A stretch of 64,000 nucleotides of DNA from Dehalobacter alkaniphilus (GCA_040500365.1 CP148031.1:1488001-1552000), one strand, 5' to 3'; shown: positions 17,357 through 26,676, numbered from the stretch's first letter. Made by a program: numbers and translations. The notes: a model not told the origin generated them from the letters alone.

Positions 17357-18367
17357 GTGAAAAAAATTGCAGTGTTTGGTTCAGGGAGCTGGGGAACAGC
17401 AATTTCTCTTCTGCTGGTCAGGGCAGGACATAAGGTCTCCCTTATCGGGATTTTTTCAGATGAGATAGAGCTGATGAAACGAAAAAAGGAAAATATTCAG
17501 TATCTTCCGGGATGCTTTTTGCCGGACGAGATTACCCCGACGACGGACTTAAAAGAGATCGATGCTGAAGCCGTCTTCGTCAGCGTACCTTCCCACGCGG
17601 TCAGAGAAAGCGCACGTCTGATCAAGCCATACTTAAGACCTGGCTGCATCATGATTAATACGGCCAAAGGACTCGAAGAGAATACAGGGTTAAGGCTTTC
17701 CCAGGTGCTTGAGGAAGAACTGCCGGGTCATCCGATTGCGGTCTTATCCGGCCCGAGTCATGCGGAGGAAGTCGGCAGAGATGTTGTTACAGCCGTCGCC
17801 ATTGCCGCCAAGGATATCAAAGTGGCCGAAACCGTCCAGGATCTGATCATGACTTCGAAATTCAGAGTGTACACAAATCTTGACATGATCGGCGTTGAGA
17901 TGGGCGGGTCGCTCAAAAATATTGTTGCGCTCTGTACCGGTATCCTGGATGGGATGAACCCAAAAGATAATACCAAAGCAGCCTTAATGACCAGGGGACT
18001 CGCTGAGATGACCCGACTCGGGGTCGCCATGGGCGGTCAGCCTGAGACTTTTTACGGGCTGGCCGGAATAGGAGATCTTATTGTGACTTGCACAAGCCTG
18101 CACAGCCGTAACCTGCGGGCAGGAAGGGCACTGGGCGCCGGTAAGCCGCTCGATGAAGTCCTGAGGGAAGTCGGCATGGTCGTGGAAGGCGTTCGCGCGA
18201 CAAAAGTAGCCTTTGAGCTGAGTAAAAAATATGGTATTTCTATGCCGATCACCGAACAGGCCTACAAAGTACTGTTTGAAGGACTTAGTCCGAGCGAAGC
18301 ACTTGAGAACCTCATGATGAGAGGCAGAAAACATGAAACAGAGGATATGGGGATATTCGGGCGTTAA
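17357..18367 (+). CDS. gpsA: NAD(P)-dependent glycerol-3-phosphate dehydrogenase
   Basis: A 336-residue enzyme. It has the Rossmann motif VFGSGSWGTAIS, the AKGLE segment, LSGPSHAEEV, and the catalytic lysine in GGSLKNIVALCTGI. The C-terminal domain is complete (GLAGIGDLIVTCTS). It reduces dihydroxyacetone phosphate to sn-glycerol-3-phosphate. A GTG start at 17357 follows GGGGAG 10 bases upstream; a TTG-initiated extension overlaps plsY and is unlikely. Confidence 0.95.
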   Translation: MKKIAVFGSGSWGTAISLLLVRAGHKVSLIGIFSDEIELMKRKKENIQYLPGCFLPDEITPTTDLKEIDAEAVFVSVPSHAVRESARLIKPYLRPGCIMINTAKGLEENTGLRLSQVLEEELPGHPIAVLSGPSHAEEVGRDVVTAVAIAAKDIKVAETVQDLIMTSKFRVYTNLDMIGVEMGGSLKNIVALCTGILDGMNPKDNTKAALMTRGLAEMTRLGVAMGGQPETFYGLAGIGDLIVTCTSLHSRNLRAGRALGAGKPLDEVLREVGMVVEGVRATKVAFELSKKYGISMPITEQAYKVLFEGLSPSEALENLMMRGRKHETEDMGIFGR

Positions 18368-18427
18368 GTCTTGGGATATAGTCCTGAGATAAGCTTAGCA
18401 TGCATTTTAGAGTTGACAAGGTACTAG

Positions 18428-18456
18428 GCTGCTGACAAATTTGTTAGCAGCTTTTT
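18428..18456 (+). terminator. terminator after gpsA
   Basis: GCTGCT pairs with AGCAGC (18428-18433/18446-18451), with inner ACA/TGT pairs, and is followed by CTTTTT. It ends the der-plsY-gpsA transcript. ACAAGGTACTAGG runs into the 5' edge. Confidence 0.8.
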
Positions 18457-18482
18457 GCTTTGCTTATTTCTTTTAGTTTAAT

Positions 18483-18662
18483 TTAGTTTGCTTTGACGCG
18501 TCCTGAGATCTGATGCGGTTCATCCTCCCAGCTGTTCTTCACAATATATATTTCCAATGCCTTGTGACAAAGAAATCCGAGTTTGATACATAATGCCAGG
18601 AAAAAGATCCCGAACATAAGCATGATGATGGTTCCAATAATGATTAACAGTGACGAGATCAT
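18483..18662 (-). CDS. small membrane protein of unknown function, 59 residues
   Basis: A 59-residue protein with a long hydrophobic segment (residues 3-30: SLLIIIGTIIMLMFGIFFLA, continuing ALCIKLGF) and a polar C-terminal tail. The ATG at 18662 lies 10 bases after GGAGG; a GTG three codons earlier is too close to that site. It is divergent from spoIVA and convergent with gpsA. I do not recognise the family. Confidence 0.65.
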   Translation of the reverse strand: MISSLLIIIGTIIMLMFGIFFLALCIKLGFLCHKALEIYIVKNSWEDEPHQISGRVKAN

Positions 18663-18914
18663 ATTCAGCACACCTCCGTTTTGTTGTGGATACTGTGTTC
18701 TTGCCTATATGTATTGCAAATAGCGGAAGATATTCTTGAGTCCTCAGAAAAAATGGATAAATAATTTAGACATAAATTTGTTATTTCTTCAATATAAATA
18801 TAATGCTTGAGGTGCTAGTCCTGTTGTTAAGTGTGAGAAGACAAAACAAGCAAAAAAAGTAGATTTCAGGTCCTTGCTGGAAGGACAGCACACTAAAAGG
18901 GAGGGAAAAGATCT

Positions 18915-20396
18915 ATGCAAAACTATGATATTTTCAGCGATATTGCTGAAAGGACAGGAGGGGATATTTATTTCGGTGTTGTCGGTCCCGTCAGGACTGG
19001 AAAATCTACATTTATTAAACGTTTTATGGAACTCCTGGTCTTACCGAACATAGTCAATGTATTTGAGCGGGAAAGAGCACGGGATGAGCTTCCGCAAAGT
19101 GGCGCGGGCCGCCGAATCACAACGACGGAGCCCAAGTTTATTCCTTCTGAGGCGGTTGAAGTTGTTTTGAAGGATACGATTCATATGAATGTCAGAATGG
19201 TGGATTGTGTCGGATACGCTGTGAATGGTGCACTTGGTTATGAGGGGGAAGAAGATGAACCGCGAATGGTTCATACCCCCTGGAATGACGAACCGATTCC
19301 TTTTGAGGAAGCGGCTGAAATAGGTACCCGCAAAGTGATTACCGACCATTCTACCTTGGGTATCGCCATCACGACAGACGGATCGATATCCGAAATTCCG
19401 AGAGAAAACTATCTTGAAGCGGAGCAGCGGGTCGTTTCCGAACTGAAGGAAATAGGCAAACCATTTATTCTGCTGCTGAATACGACCAAACCCTACGCGG
19501 AAAGCACCATGGAGCTATGCCGCGGCCTGGAGCAGGAATACCAGGTGCCGGTCATTCCGGTAGACTGCATGGAAATGAACTTAAATGACATTTCTCAGAT
19601 CCTTGAGGAAATTCTGTATGAGTTCCCTGTTGCCGAAGTCAATATTGAACTCCCCAAATGGGTTGAAGAACTGGACCTTTCCCATCCGATCCGGGCCGAG
19701 TTTGAGAACGTCATTCAGAAATCGGTTGGGGATATCAAGCGGATCAGGGATATCGATCATGCCCTGGAGATATTGTCTGAATGTCCGCATTCCAAAGACA
19801 TTATTCTGAAAGAGACCGATCTCGGAACGGGCCATGCCGAAATTGAGATCACCACCGAAAAAGATCTGTTTAAACAAGTCCTGGAACAGCTGACGGGAAT
19901 TAATATTGAAGGCGATCATACTCTTTTAAGAATGATTTTGGATTATAGCAAAGCCAAAAAAGAATGGGATAAACTCTCGAAAGCTTTTGAAGAAGTCAAA
20001 ACAAACGGCTATGGTGTTGTCACACCGCAACTGGACGAAATGTTTCTGGAAGAGCCTGAACTGGTCAAATCCGGAGGTCATTTCGGAATCAAGCTTAAAG
20101 CAAGCGCACCGTCCCTGCATATTCTGAGGGCGGATGTCACGACGGAAATAACGCCGCTGATCGGGACCGAAAAGCAGGCCGAAGAACTAGTCAAGTATCT
20201 TCTGGAAGAATTTGAATCTGATCCGAAGAAATTATGGGGGTCCAATATTTTCGGTAAGTCCCTGCATGACTTGGTTAGGGAAGGAATTCAGAACAAGCTT
20301 TACAAAATGCCGGACAATGTCCAGATCAAACTGCAGGATACGCTGCAGCGTATCGTGAATGAAGGACACGGCGGTCTGATCTGCATCATTATTTAG
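18915..20396 (+). CDS. spoIVA: stage IV sporulation protein A
   Basis: A 493-residue protein matching SpoIVA over its full length. The Walker A motif GVVGPVRTGKSTFIKRFMEL lies at residues 21-40, and the C-terminus is intact (EGHGGLICIII). SpoIVA is a translation-factor-like ATPase that polymerises on the forespore outer membrane as the base of the coat. GGGAGGG precedes the ATG. An AT-rich stretch at 18768-18800 could hold a sigma-E promoter, but I find no strong match. Confidence 0.97.
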   Translation: MQNYDIFSDIAERTGGDIYFGVVGPVRTGKSTFIKRFMELLVLPNIVNVFERERARDELPQSGAGRRITTTEPKFIPSEAVEVVLKDTIHMNVRMVDCVGYAVNGALGYEGEEDEPRMVHTPWNDEPIPFEEAAEIGTRKVITDHSTLGIAITTDGSISEIPRENYLEAEQRVVSELKEIGKPFILLLNTTKPYAESTMELCRGLEQEYQVPVIPVDCMEMNLNDISQILEEILYEFPVAEVNIELPKWVEELDLSHPIRAEFENVIQKSVGDIKRIRDIDHALEILSECPHSKDIILKETDLGTGHAEIEITTEKDLFKQVLEQLTGINIEGDHTLLRMILDYSKAKKEWDKLSKAFEEVKTNGYGVVTPQLDEMFLEEPELVKSGGHFGIKLKASAPSLHILRADVTTEITPLIGTEKQAEELVKYLLEEFESDPKKLWGSNIFGKSLHDLVREGIQNKLYKMPDNVQIKLQDTLQRIVNEGHGGLICIII

Positions 20397-20430
20397 AGGC
20401 GCATGAACAGATTTTATCTTCGTTTTTTTG

Positions 20431-20470
20431 AAAGAAAGGGAAAGCCCCACATTAGGCTTTCCCTTTCTTT
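20431..20470. terminator. bidirectional terminator after spoIVA
   Basis: A 16-bp perfect stem: AAAGAAAGGGAAAGCC (20431-20446) with GGCTTTCCCTTTCTTT (20455-20470), loop CCACATTA. T-rich on both sides. Confidence 0.85.
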
Positions 20471-20551
20471 AACTAATCTGGTTGTCAAAACCGTCAGAAA
20501 ATGATTATAATAGATGAAACAGCATGCTAAAAAAGTTGGGAGCTGAATTGT

Positions 20552-20998
20552 GTGAGCAAACAGAAAAAAGATTTTCTGTTGGTAAGCAAGGAGATTCTTC
20601 CTGAGGCGATTACGAAAACAGCTCAGGCTAAAGAACTTTTGGCGAAATTTGATGTGCTGACCGTGAATGAAGCCTGTGAGAGGGTCGAAATAAGCCGGAG
20701 CGCATTTTATAAATATAAAGACGGAGTTTTTCCGTTTTATGAAGCAAGTAAAGAAAAGATGATTACGCTGTCCTTGCTGCTGATGGACAAAGCAGGGATT
20801 TTGTCGAATGTTTTAAACTATGTCGCCTCCGTCTCCGGAAATATCATTACCATCAATCAGGGGATTCCGCTGCAGGGGATTGCCAATGTCTCCATTTCGA
20901 TCGAAACAGAAAAAATGGAAGAAACTGTGGAAAGCCTGGTGTCAAATCTGGGTGAGCTGGATGGTGTACGTAAAATTGAATTGATTGCTAAAAGTTGA
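20552..20998 (+). CDS. pheB: ACT-domain protein, UPF0735/PheB family
   Basis: A 148-residue protein with an N-terminal helical segment (EACERVEISRSAFYKYKDGVF, helix-turn-helix-like) and a C-terminal ACT domain (residues 72-148, MDKAGILSNVLNYVASVSGN). It matches the UPF0735 family whose Bacillus member is PheB. It may sense an amino acid, but no reaction is established. It starts with GTG at 20552 after GGGAGC. Confidence 0.85.
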   Translation: MSKQKKDFLLVSKEILPEAITKTAQAKELLAKFDVLTVNEACERVEISRSAFYKYKDGVFPFYEASKEKMITLSLLLMDKAGILSNVLNYVASVSGNIITINQGIPLQGIANVSISIETEKMEETVESLVSNLGELDGVRKIELIAKS

Positions 20999-21109
20999 AA
21001 CGCACAATCAATGTTATTTGTTTTTTGTAATTTGTTTTTTGCCGAATTTTGCTTGATTTTTTACCCCCGGTATGATAGATTGTATTAGTGTTTCGCAAGG
21101 GACAGATGT

Positions 21110-21186
21110 CGGGGCGTAGCTCAGCTTGGTAGAGCGCTACCTTGGGGTGGTAGAGGCCGCACGTTCAAGTCGTGTCGCTCCGACCA
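21110..21186 (+). tRNA. tRNA-Pro (anticodon GGG)
   Basis: 77 nt including an encoded CCA. The acceptor stem is CGGGGCG/CGCTCCG with one G-U pair. The D arm is AGCTCAGCTTGGTAGAGC, the anticodon stem CTACC/GGTAG with GGG at 21144-21146, and the T loop contains GTTCAAG. A TATGAT at 21071-21076 may be its -10 box. Confidence 0.97.
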
Positions 21187-21235
21187 GTAATTACATTACA
21201 ATGTTAAAGGCTAAATAAACATCAAATGCCATAAG

Positions 21236-21273
21236 AAAAACCCCGGAAAATTTTATAATTTTCCGGGGTTTTT
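21236..21273. terminator. bidirectional terminator between tRNA-Pro and the chemoreceptor gene
   Basis: AAAAACCCCGGAAAATT (21236-21252) pairs with AATTTTCCGGGGTTTTT (21257-21273). T-tracts on both strands serve both convergent genes. Confidence 0.9.
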
Positions 21274-21313
21274 CTTATTCAGGAATGATTAATTTAATTC
21301 ATTTGCTTTCTTC

Positions 21314-23365
21314 TTACAAAGAGAACCTTGAAACCAGCTGATTCAACTGATGGGCACTTTCAGCCAGTGTCCCGGAAGACTCGGCAATTTGGGCAATTGA
21401 ATTTGTCGTGATTTCTGCCCCTTTCGTGATCTCTTGAGCTCCCCTGGCGCTTTCATTCATATTGACTGCCACGGATTCAATTGCTTTGCTGACTTCATTC
21501 ACGGTCATGAGCACTTGATTGCTCATCTCGGTTATTTTGCTCGTTGTCCGGTAGAAGGTTTTGGCATCTTCAGCATAGCCCGCGCCGATATTGACCAGCG
21601 TTTCGTAATCTTTAACGACTTTATTGTTTATGAACTGAAGGACTTCACCGCTGTTATCAATCAGATTGGCGATAGAATTCTGCACATCCTGCGTTGATTC
21701 TTTAATTTGCTCAACGGTGGAAGAGGATTCTTCTGCAAGTTTACGAACTTCTTCGGCGACGACCGCGAATCCTTTGCCGTGTTCACCGGCTCTGGCTGCC
21801 TCGATGGCTGCATTGAGTGCAAGCAGATTCGTTTGATCGGCAATCGCAGCAATTGTATCCGCCAGTGTGGATATTTGTTTGACGATGCTGGCATCTTCAA
21901 TCGCTTTGCTGAGCTTAACCTTAATGTCTTTGTACAGATCTGTAGCTTCCTGCTGGGCTTTCTGGGCATTCTGCTGGATCCCTAAAGCTCTGGTCTCTAC
22001 CTGCTTGGCAGTATCAGAACCTTCTTTGGATTCACTGGCAAGCTTGGTCAGGGCTGTTGTCATTTCTTCTCCGGAAGAATTGATTTCTTCTGTCGAAGCC
22101 GATACGGTCTCCATGCCGGCTGAGATTTCTTCCACTGAAGCCAGGATCTCTTCCATCGTCGAGGATACATTCTCGGCGGTGGAGGAGAGTTCTTCACTCG
22201 ATGCACCTAAGTCTTGGGCACTGGCCGAGATCTGGCCAACCAGCTCTCGTAAATCTTTGACCATCGCATTATTTGCTTCGGCCAGTTTACCGAATTCATC
22301 ATTGGTTGTAATATCGGCTGTACTTTGTAAATTTCCTGAGGCAATACGCTGCATGGTTTCAACCAATCCATTGACAGGTCTGACGGCAGAAGCGATCAGC
22401 CAATAGAGAATCAGAATTATCAAAATAAGCCCAATGACAGCGATGACAAGGGTGATTGCTAGCATAGAGTTAATGCCCGCCAAGGCTTCTGATTTATCGA
22501 TTAACATCGCTATTGTCCAGTCCGCATTGCTGATTGGCGTGGAAAACAGCCAGCTTTCATTGCCGTTAAATGGATTGGAGACCGTTTTATACATGGTTTC
22601 TGATGTTTTCAGGATATCGGAAAAAACTGCCGCCGTCTGGGTATTTTCATTGATGTTTTTGCCGAGGAGTTGCTCATCCGGAGCGGCAATAAAAAGGCCG
22701 GAAGGACTGAGCAAGACAAACTGGGCTGATTTATACGGTTTGTATTTTAATAAATTTTCCTGGATGGAAGTCAGGCTTCGGTCAACTCCACCAATACCGG
22801 CAAAATTATTATTGATCATAATTGGAGCTGTATACGAGGTCATCAATACACCTTCATAACTAAAGGGCTCGATGATTACTGGTTTTGATGTCTGTTTGGG
22901 TAACTGATAGAAATCACTGGCATCCATATCGACAATAGGATCCAGTGCCTGTGTACCGCTCAGCCTATTCCAGTAAGGCGCAAAACGCCCGCTGGAATCA
23001 CTGCCGGCTTGTCCTTGCCAGGCTTTATCCTGCCCGTCGGCATTTGGTTCATAAGCAACATAGCTGCCGATAATGGTTGCTGCGTTCGTATCTAGAATAC
23101 GCTTTAGGGCGTTTGTCGTCTCTTTCCTTTTGCCAAAGATTCCTGTTTCCTGCGAGATCACGATATCCTCTGTAATTTGCAGGGCCAAATCATTTTCTCC
23201 TGCCAAATCACCGGCAATTTTGTTTACGATCTCTTTGCTGTAGGATATGGCATCATCCATCTGATTGTTTCTGGCATTAATCGCCATATATGTAATGATG
23301 CAAGAAGTCACAATGATCACTGCTATACTGGCTCTAATAGATATTTTCTGCTTAATTGTTGTCAT
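21314..23365 (-). CDS. methyl-accepting chemotaxis protein
   Basis: A 683-residue receptor. It has a membrane helix at residues 10-28, an extracytoplasmic dCache-like sensor to about residue 295, a second helix (LAITLVIAVIGLILIILILY), HAMP, and a C-terminal signalling domain with the CheA/CheW hairpin tip EHGKGFAVVAEEVRKLAEES. The ligand is unknown. The ATG at 23365 follows AGGAG; the frame extends 8 codons upstream from a TTG but lacks a site. No chemotaxis kinase genes lie in the window. Confidence 0.93.
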   Translation of the reverse strand: MTTIKQKISIRASIAVIIVTSCIITYMAINARNNQMDDAISYSKEIVNKIAGDLAGENDLALQITEDIVISQETGIFGKRKETTNALKRILDTNAATIIGSYVAYEPNADGQDKAWQGQAGSDSSGRFAPYWNRLSGTQALDPIVDMDASDFYQLPKQTSKPVIIEPFSYEGVLMTSYTAPIMINNNFAGIGGVDRSLTSIQENLLKYKPYKSAQFVLLSPSGLFIAAPDEQLLGKNINENTQTAAVFSDILKTSETMYKTVSNPFNGNESWLFSTPISNADWTIAMLIDKSEALAGINSMLAITLVIAVIGLILIILILYWLIASAVRPVNGLVETMQRIASGNLQSTADITTNDEFGKLAEANNAMVKDLRELVGQISASAQDLGASSEELSSTAENVSSTMEEILASVEEISAGMETVSASTEEINSSGEEMTTALTKLASESKEGSDTAKQVETRALGIQQNAQKAQQEATDLYKDIKVKLSKAIEDASIVKQISTLADTIAAIADQTNLLALNAAIEAARAGEHGKGFAVVAEEVRKLAEESSSTVEQIKESTQDVQNSIANLIDNSGEVLQFINNKVVKDYETLVNIGAGYAEDAKTFYRTTSKITEMSNQVLMTVNEVSKAIESVAVNMNESARGAQEITKGAEITTNSIAQIAESSGTLAESAHQLNQLVSRFSL

Positions 23366-23403
23366 TCCATTTCTCCTCTCTCTTCGCAAAAAATAATGGT
23401 GTA

Positions 23404-23411
23404 TTCGGCCA
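23404..23411 (-). promoter_or_regulatory. possible sigma-D-type -10 box for the chemoreceptor gene
   Basis: Read on the minus strand, GCCGAATA stands 38 bases before the ATG, close to the sigma-D -10 consensus GCCGATAA. A convincing TAAA -35 is not present (GATAAC at about 14 bases). A 14-bp palindrome CTAGAATATTCTAG lies further upstream at 23453-23466. Confidence 0.3.
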
Positions 23412-23635
23412 GGATTATTAAGTTATCCTGAGTACAAATACTTTCTAATTCTAGAATATTCTAGTTGATTGCATTTTTCAACAATTTTCTATAAACACTT
23501 CAGAAAGTAAAAGGCTTTTGCGTAGGACAATAAAGTAGGGAGCTGTATCCATTTTGAGAAGTAAGCATAGACGGGTTGTAGAAGGACATACTACTTAGGG
23601 AGTGCGTAATAGCAAACGATGAAAGGACAGCCGGC

Positions 23636-23767
23636 ATGGGTAAACATAAAAAAAATGCAAGAGCCAAATCGTCTCTGACGGTAAGTGATCCACATTTTAC
23701 AGATTATGATGTTCAAAAGGAACGTAATATCCAACAGACACAAGCCGACAAACCGAGCCATTCCTGA
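23636..23767 (+). CDS. small basic protein, 43 residues
   Basis: A 43-codon ORF, MGKHKKNARAKSSLTVSDPH..., preceded by GAAAGGA 9 bases upstream and followed after 16 bases by a strong hairpin. The composition (Lys/Arg/His-rich N-terminus, polar Gln/Asp/Ser remainder, no hydrophobic stretch) resembles minor small acid-soluble spore proteins such as SspN, but there is no family match I can claim. Confidence 0.6.
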   Translation: MGKHKKNARAKSSLTVSDPHFTDYDVQKERNIQQTQADKPSHS

Positions 23768-23783
23768 AACGAAGATATCGATC

Positions 23784-23807
23784 ATAATCCGGGGGAACCC
23801 GGATTAT
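23784..23807 (+). terminator. terminator after the 43-residue ORF
   Basis: ATAATCCGGG (23784-23793), loop GGAA, CCCGGATTAT (23798-23807), then TTATG. A perfect 10-bp stem. Confidence 0.7.
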
Positions 23808-23976
23808 TTATGTATATGATTTATTTAGGACATTTTTTATGACTTCCATTAATTATTATTCATTGATGATATTAATAAATGATTTATAATAAGAGAAACA
23901 TATAAAGCAGATCAAGAATACCAGATACGGGATAAAGGATATCAGCAAACAAATCTTGGACAAAAGAAGTGATGAA

Positions 23977-24306
23977 GTGAATAAAGCCATTATTGTTGAA
24001 GGGAAGACAGACAGGGAGCAGCTGCTGAAGGTACTGGATGAACCTGTCGAAATCATCTGTACGTACGGAACCATTAATCAAACGAACCTTGAAAGGCTCA
24101 TTGACGAAGAGAAATACGATGAGATTTATGTGCTGGTCGATGCGGACGAACCGGGAAATAAGCTCAGGCGGAGCATCAAAAACATTTTCCCGAATGCCCG
24201 GCATATGTATACCAGAAGAATATACCGGGAGGTGGCATCAACCCCGCTTGAGGAAATATATGATATCTTGAAAAATGCTCACTTTGATGTGAAAGAAATA
24301 CTTTAA
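23977..24306 (+). CDS. Toprim-domain protein
   Basis: A 109-residue, single-domain Toprim protein: the AIIVEGKTDREQL glutamate motif near residue 8, IYVLVDADEPGNKLRRSI with the DxD pair, and a C-terminal extension. It resembles the N-terminal domain of RNase M5 or DnaG-like Toprim modules but has no second domain, so it is a stand-alone nuclease or ligase-type module of unknown role. GTG 23977 is the likely start; an upstream TTG has no ribosome-binding site. Confidence 0.75.
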   Translation: MNKAIIVEGKTDREQLLKVLDEPVEIICTYGTINQTNLERLIDEEKYDEIYVLVDADEPGNKLRRSIKNIFPNARHMYTRRIYREVASTPLEEIYDILKNAHFDVKEIL

Positions 24307-24516
24307 CAAGAGAAATCCAGCCTTGTAACAAAAAACATTAATAATCCCCAAAAAATATCAAAATTCGCTTGTGTTATTCTTCACTTTCTGATATTATTTC
24401 GATAAGTAGTATATACAAATATATATATTTGTATGTATAAATATGTTTCTTCCTAAGGTATTCTAAGGGGTTGATCCCTAATAAAAATATCTTTGTTAGC
24501 ATATTGTAAAATACTA

Positions 24517-24534
24517 ATGTGAAAAATTTCACAA
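24517..24534. promoter_or_regulatory. Rex- or CRP/FNR-type operator upstream of etfB
   Basis: TGTGAAA-AA-TTTCACA (24518-24533) is a 7-bp inverted repeat. It fits TTGTGAA-N4-TTCACAA (Rex) at all but the first base, and exactly fits TGTGA-N6-TCACA (CRP/FNR). It lies about 145 bases before etfB in the 370-base gap 24307-24676, which otherwise holds only AT-rich sequence. Confidence 0.5.
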
Positions 24535-24676
24535 AGACATTATGAGGTAAAACTACCCACAGAATGTACCTGCGATTCATTATTTGGTCAAAAGGGGGAC
24601 ACGAGCACTTTTTATATAAATACTCTCAGTTTTTTTGTATTAATGTAAAAAGCAACGCAAGGAAAGGATGAAGAAA

Positions 24677-25465
24677 GTGGAAATCGTTGTTTGTATTAAA
24701 CAAGTACCTGATACTACCGAAGTAAAGATTGATCCAGTTAAAAACACGTTAATCCGTGACGGTGTTCCGAGTATCGTGAATCCGTTTGACGAATATGCGG
24801 CTGAAGCTGCTATTAAAATCAAAGAACAATACGGCGGTAAAGTGACCGTCTTAACCATGGGACCGCCACAGGCGGTATCTGCGCTGCGCAAATGTTTGGC
24901 AATGGGCGCGGATGAAGCAGTACTGATCAGTGACCGGGCGTTTGCAGGCGCCGATACTTGGGCTACTTCCTATTCGCTGGCTAAAGCCATTGAGAAAATT
25001 GGCAAACCGGATATCATCTTCTGCGGAAAAATGGCCATTGATGGAGATACCGCCCAGGTGGGGCCTGGTATTGCCGAGCATTTACATCTTCCCCAAACAA
25101 CCTATGTTCAAAAAATCAGAGAAGTCCATGAGGATCATCTCGTTGTTGAACGCGCCTTTGAAGGCGGATTTGAAGTAATCAAAGTTCAATTGCCTGCGGT
25201 CATCGCAGTCGATAAAGCAATCGGCGAACCAAGGTATCCGAGTGTTAAAGGTTCGATCAAAGCCTCAAGAATGCCGGTATCAACTTGGTCAGCTGCTGAT
25301 ATTGAAGCTCCTGCCGAAAAGACCGGACTGAACGGCTCCTGCACCCAGGTTATGCAGATCTTCACGCCTGAAGTTAAAATTCAGAGTGAAATGCTTAAAG
25401 GTGAAACAGACGAACAATTATGCAATTTGCTGATTAAGAAGCTGCAGGCTGCTGAAATCATATAA
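24677..25465 (+). CDS. etfB: electron transfer flavoprotein beta subunit
   Basis: A 262-residue protein. Family markers are VVCIKQVPDTTEVKIDP, NPFDEYAAEAAIKIKE, VTVLTMGPPQA, GADTWATSYSLA and the AMP/FAD-loop region GKMAIDGDTAQVGPGIAEHL. It pairs with EtfA to bind FAD and a second nucleotide. I prefer the GTG at 24677, 8 bases after GGAAAGGA; the ATG at 24668 abuts the site. The longer EtfB type and the ferredoxin-fused partner indicate an anaerobic, possibly bifurcating, ETF. Confidence 0.93.
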   Translation: MEIVVCIKQVPDTTEVKIDPVKNTLIRDGVPSIVNPFDEYAAEAAIKIKEQYGGKVTVLTMGPPQAVSALRKCLAMGADEAVLISDRAFAGADTWATSYSLAKAIEKIGKPDIIFCGKMAIDGDTAQVGPGIAEHLHLPQTTYVQKIREVHEDHLVVERAFEGGFEVIKVQLPAVIAVDKAIGEPRYPSVKGSIKASRMPVSTWSAADIEAPAEKTGLNGSCTQVMQIFTPEVKIQSEMLKGETDEQLCNLLIKKLQAAEII

Positions 25466-25479
25466 GGAGGAGCAGGAAA

Positions 25480-26676
25480 ATGAGTGTAAAGATCCTAGAA
25501 AATCAATGTAATGGCTGCGGCGCTTGTGTTGATAGATGTCCTTTCGGTGCTATAGAGATCGTAGCCGGCATCGCAAAATTAAAGGAAAATTGTACCGGCT
25601 GCGGAGCCTGCGGCAAAGCTTGTCCGAACAATGCCATAGAAGTTACCAAAAAAGCCAAGAGAGCTTCTAAAAACAACGATGAATACAAAGGTGTATGGGT
25701 CTTTATCGAACAACGCAACGGCAAGATTGACACCGTAGCGCTCGAGCTGCTTAGCGAAGGCCGCAAGTTGGCCAATGAGCTGAAGGCGGAACTGGCCGGC
25801 GTGCTTCTTGGTGAAAATGTTGACGAATTGACTAAAGAGTGTTTTGCTTACGGCGCTGAAAAAGTCTATCTGGTAGACGGCCCTGTGTTTAAGGATTATC
25901 GTACCGATTCCTATACGGATGCGATTGTTGAAATTATTAATAAATATAAACCGGAGATTCTGCTGTTTGGCGCGACCAATAACGGACGTGATTTTGCAGC
26001 ACGTATCGCAGTCAGGATTACCACCGGCCTTACGGCGGATTGCACCGCTCTTTCCATTGATCCGGAAACACGGCTTTTAAGACAGACCCGGCCTGCATTT
26101 GGCGGCAATGTTATGGCGACCATTCTTTGCCCGAATCATCGTCCACAGATGGCCACGGTCCGTCCGAAGGTCATGAAAATGGATGAGCCCGATTACAGCC
26201 GGACAGGTGAAGTTATCCGCTGTGAAAGCTCCGTCAAAGAAGCGGATATGACCACCAAGATTTTAGATATTATCCAAAGCATATCTCACACCGTCAATCT
26301 GCAGGATGCTGAGATTATTGTCTCCGGCGGCAGAGGCATCGGCGGGCCGGAAAATTACCGTTTGATTGAGGAACTTGCTGAAGCTCTTGGAGGCGTAGCC
26401 GGTGCATCCCGTGCAGCAGTTGACGCAGGATGGGTTCCGCATTACCGTCAGGTAGGGCAGACCGGAAAAACGGTTGCTCCGAAACTTTATATTGCCTGTG
26501 GTATTTCAGGCGCTATTCAGCATCTTGCCGGGATGAATACCTCCGATATCGTTGTTGCAATTAACAATGATCCCGAAGCTCCCATTTTCAACATCGCGAC
26601 CTATGGTCTTGTTGGGGATCTTCATCAAATTGTGCCGATGCTGACCCAAAAGATCAAAACGTTAAAAAGGGCGTAA
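25480..26676 (+). CDS. etfA: ETF alpha subunit with N-terminal ferredoxin domain
   Basis: A 398-residue protein. Residues 8-50 carry two 4Fe-4S motifs (Cys10/13/16/20 and Cys38/41/44/48). The rest is EtfA, with the FAD-binding region SGGRGIGGPENYRLIEELAE, GASRAAVDAGWVPH, and GQTGKTVAPKLYIACGISGA. The fused ferredoxin is known in anaerobic ETFs and offers an entry or exit for electrons. GGAGGAG precedes the ATG; it is 14 bases after etfB, so one operon. Confidence 0.95.
   Translation: MSVKILENQCNGCGACVDRCPFGAIEIVAGIAKLKENCTGCGACGKACPNNAIEVTKKAKRASKNNDEYKGVWVFIEQRNGKIDTVALELLSEGRKLANELKAELAGVLLGENVDELTKECFAYGAEKVYLVDGPVFKDYRTDSYTDAIVEIINKYKPEILLFGATNNGRDFAARIAVRITTGLTADCTALSIDPETRLLRQTRPAFGGNVMATILCPNHRPQMATVRPKVMKMDEPDYSRTGEVIRCESSVKEADMTTKILDIIQSISHTVNLQDAEIIVSGGRGIGGPENYRLIEELAEALGGVAGASRAAVDAGWVPHYRQVGQTGKTVAPKLYIACGISGAIQHLAGMNTSDIVVAINNDPEAPIFNIATYGLVGDLHQIVPMLTQKIKTLKRA

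Noticed and set aside
21867..22859. Long plus-strand frames opposite the chemoreceptor
   Set aside because: Shadows of the codon bias of the methyl-accepting protein; no start signals.
24410..24450. AT-rich stretch of ATATAT/TGTAT units
   Set aside because: Simple-sequence AT tract in an intergenic gap; no iterated unit or clear promoter beyond the operator noted downstream.
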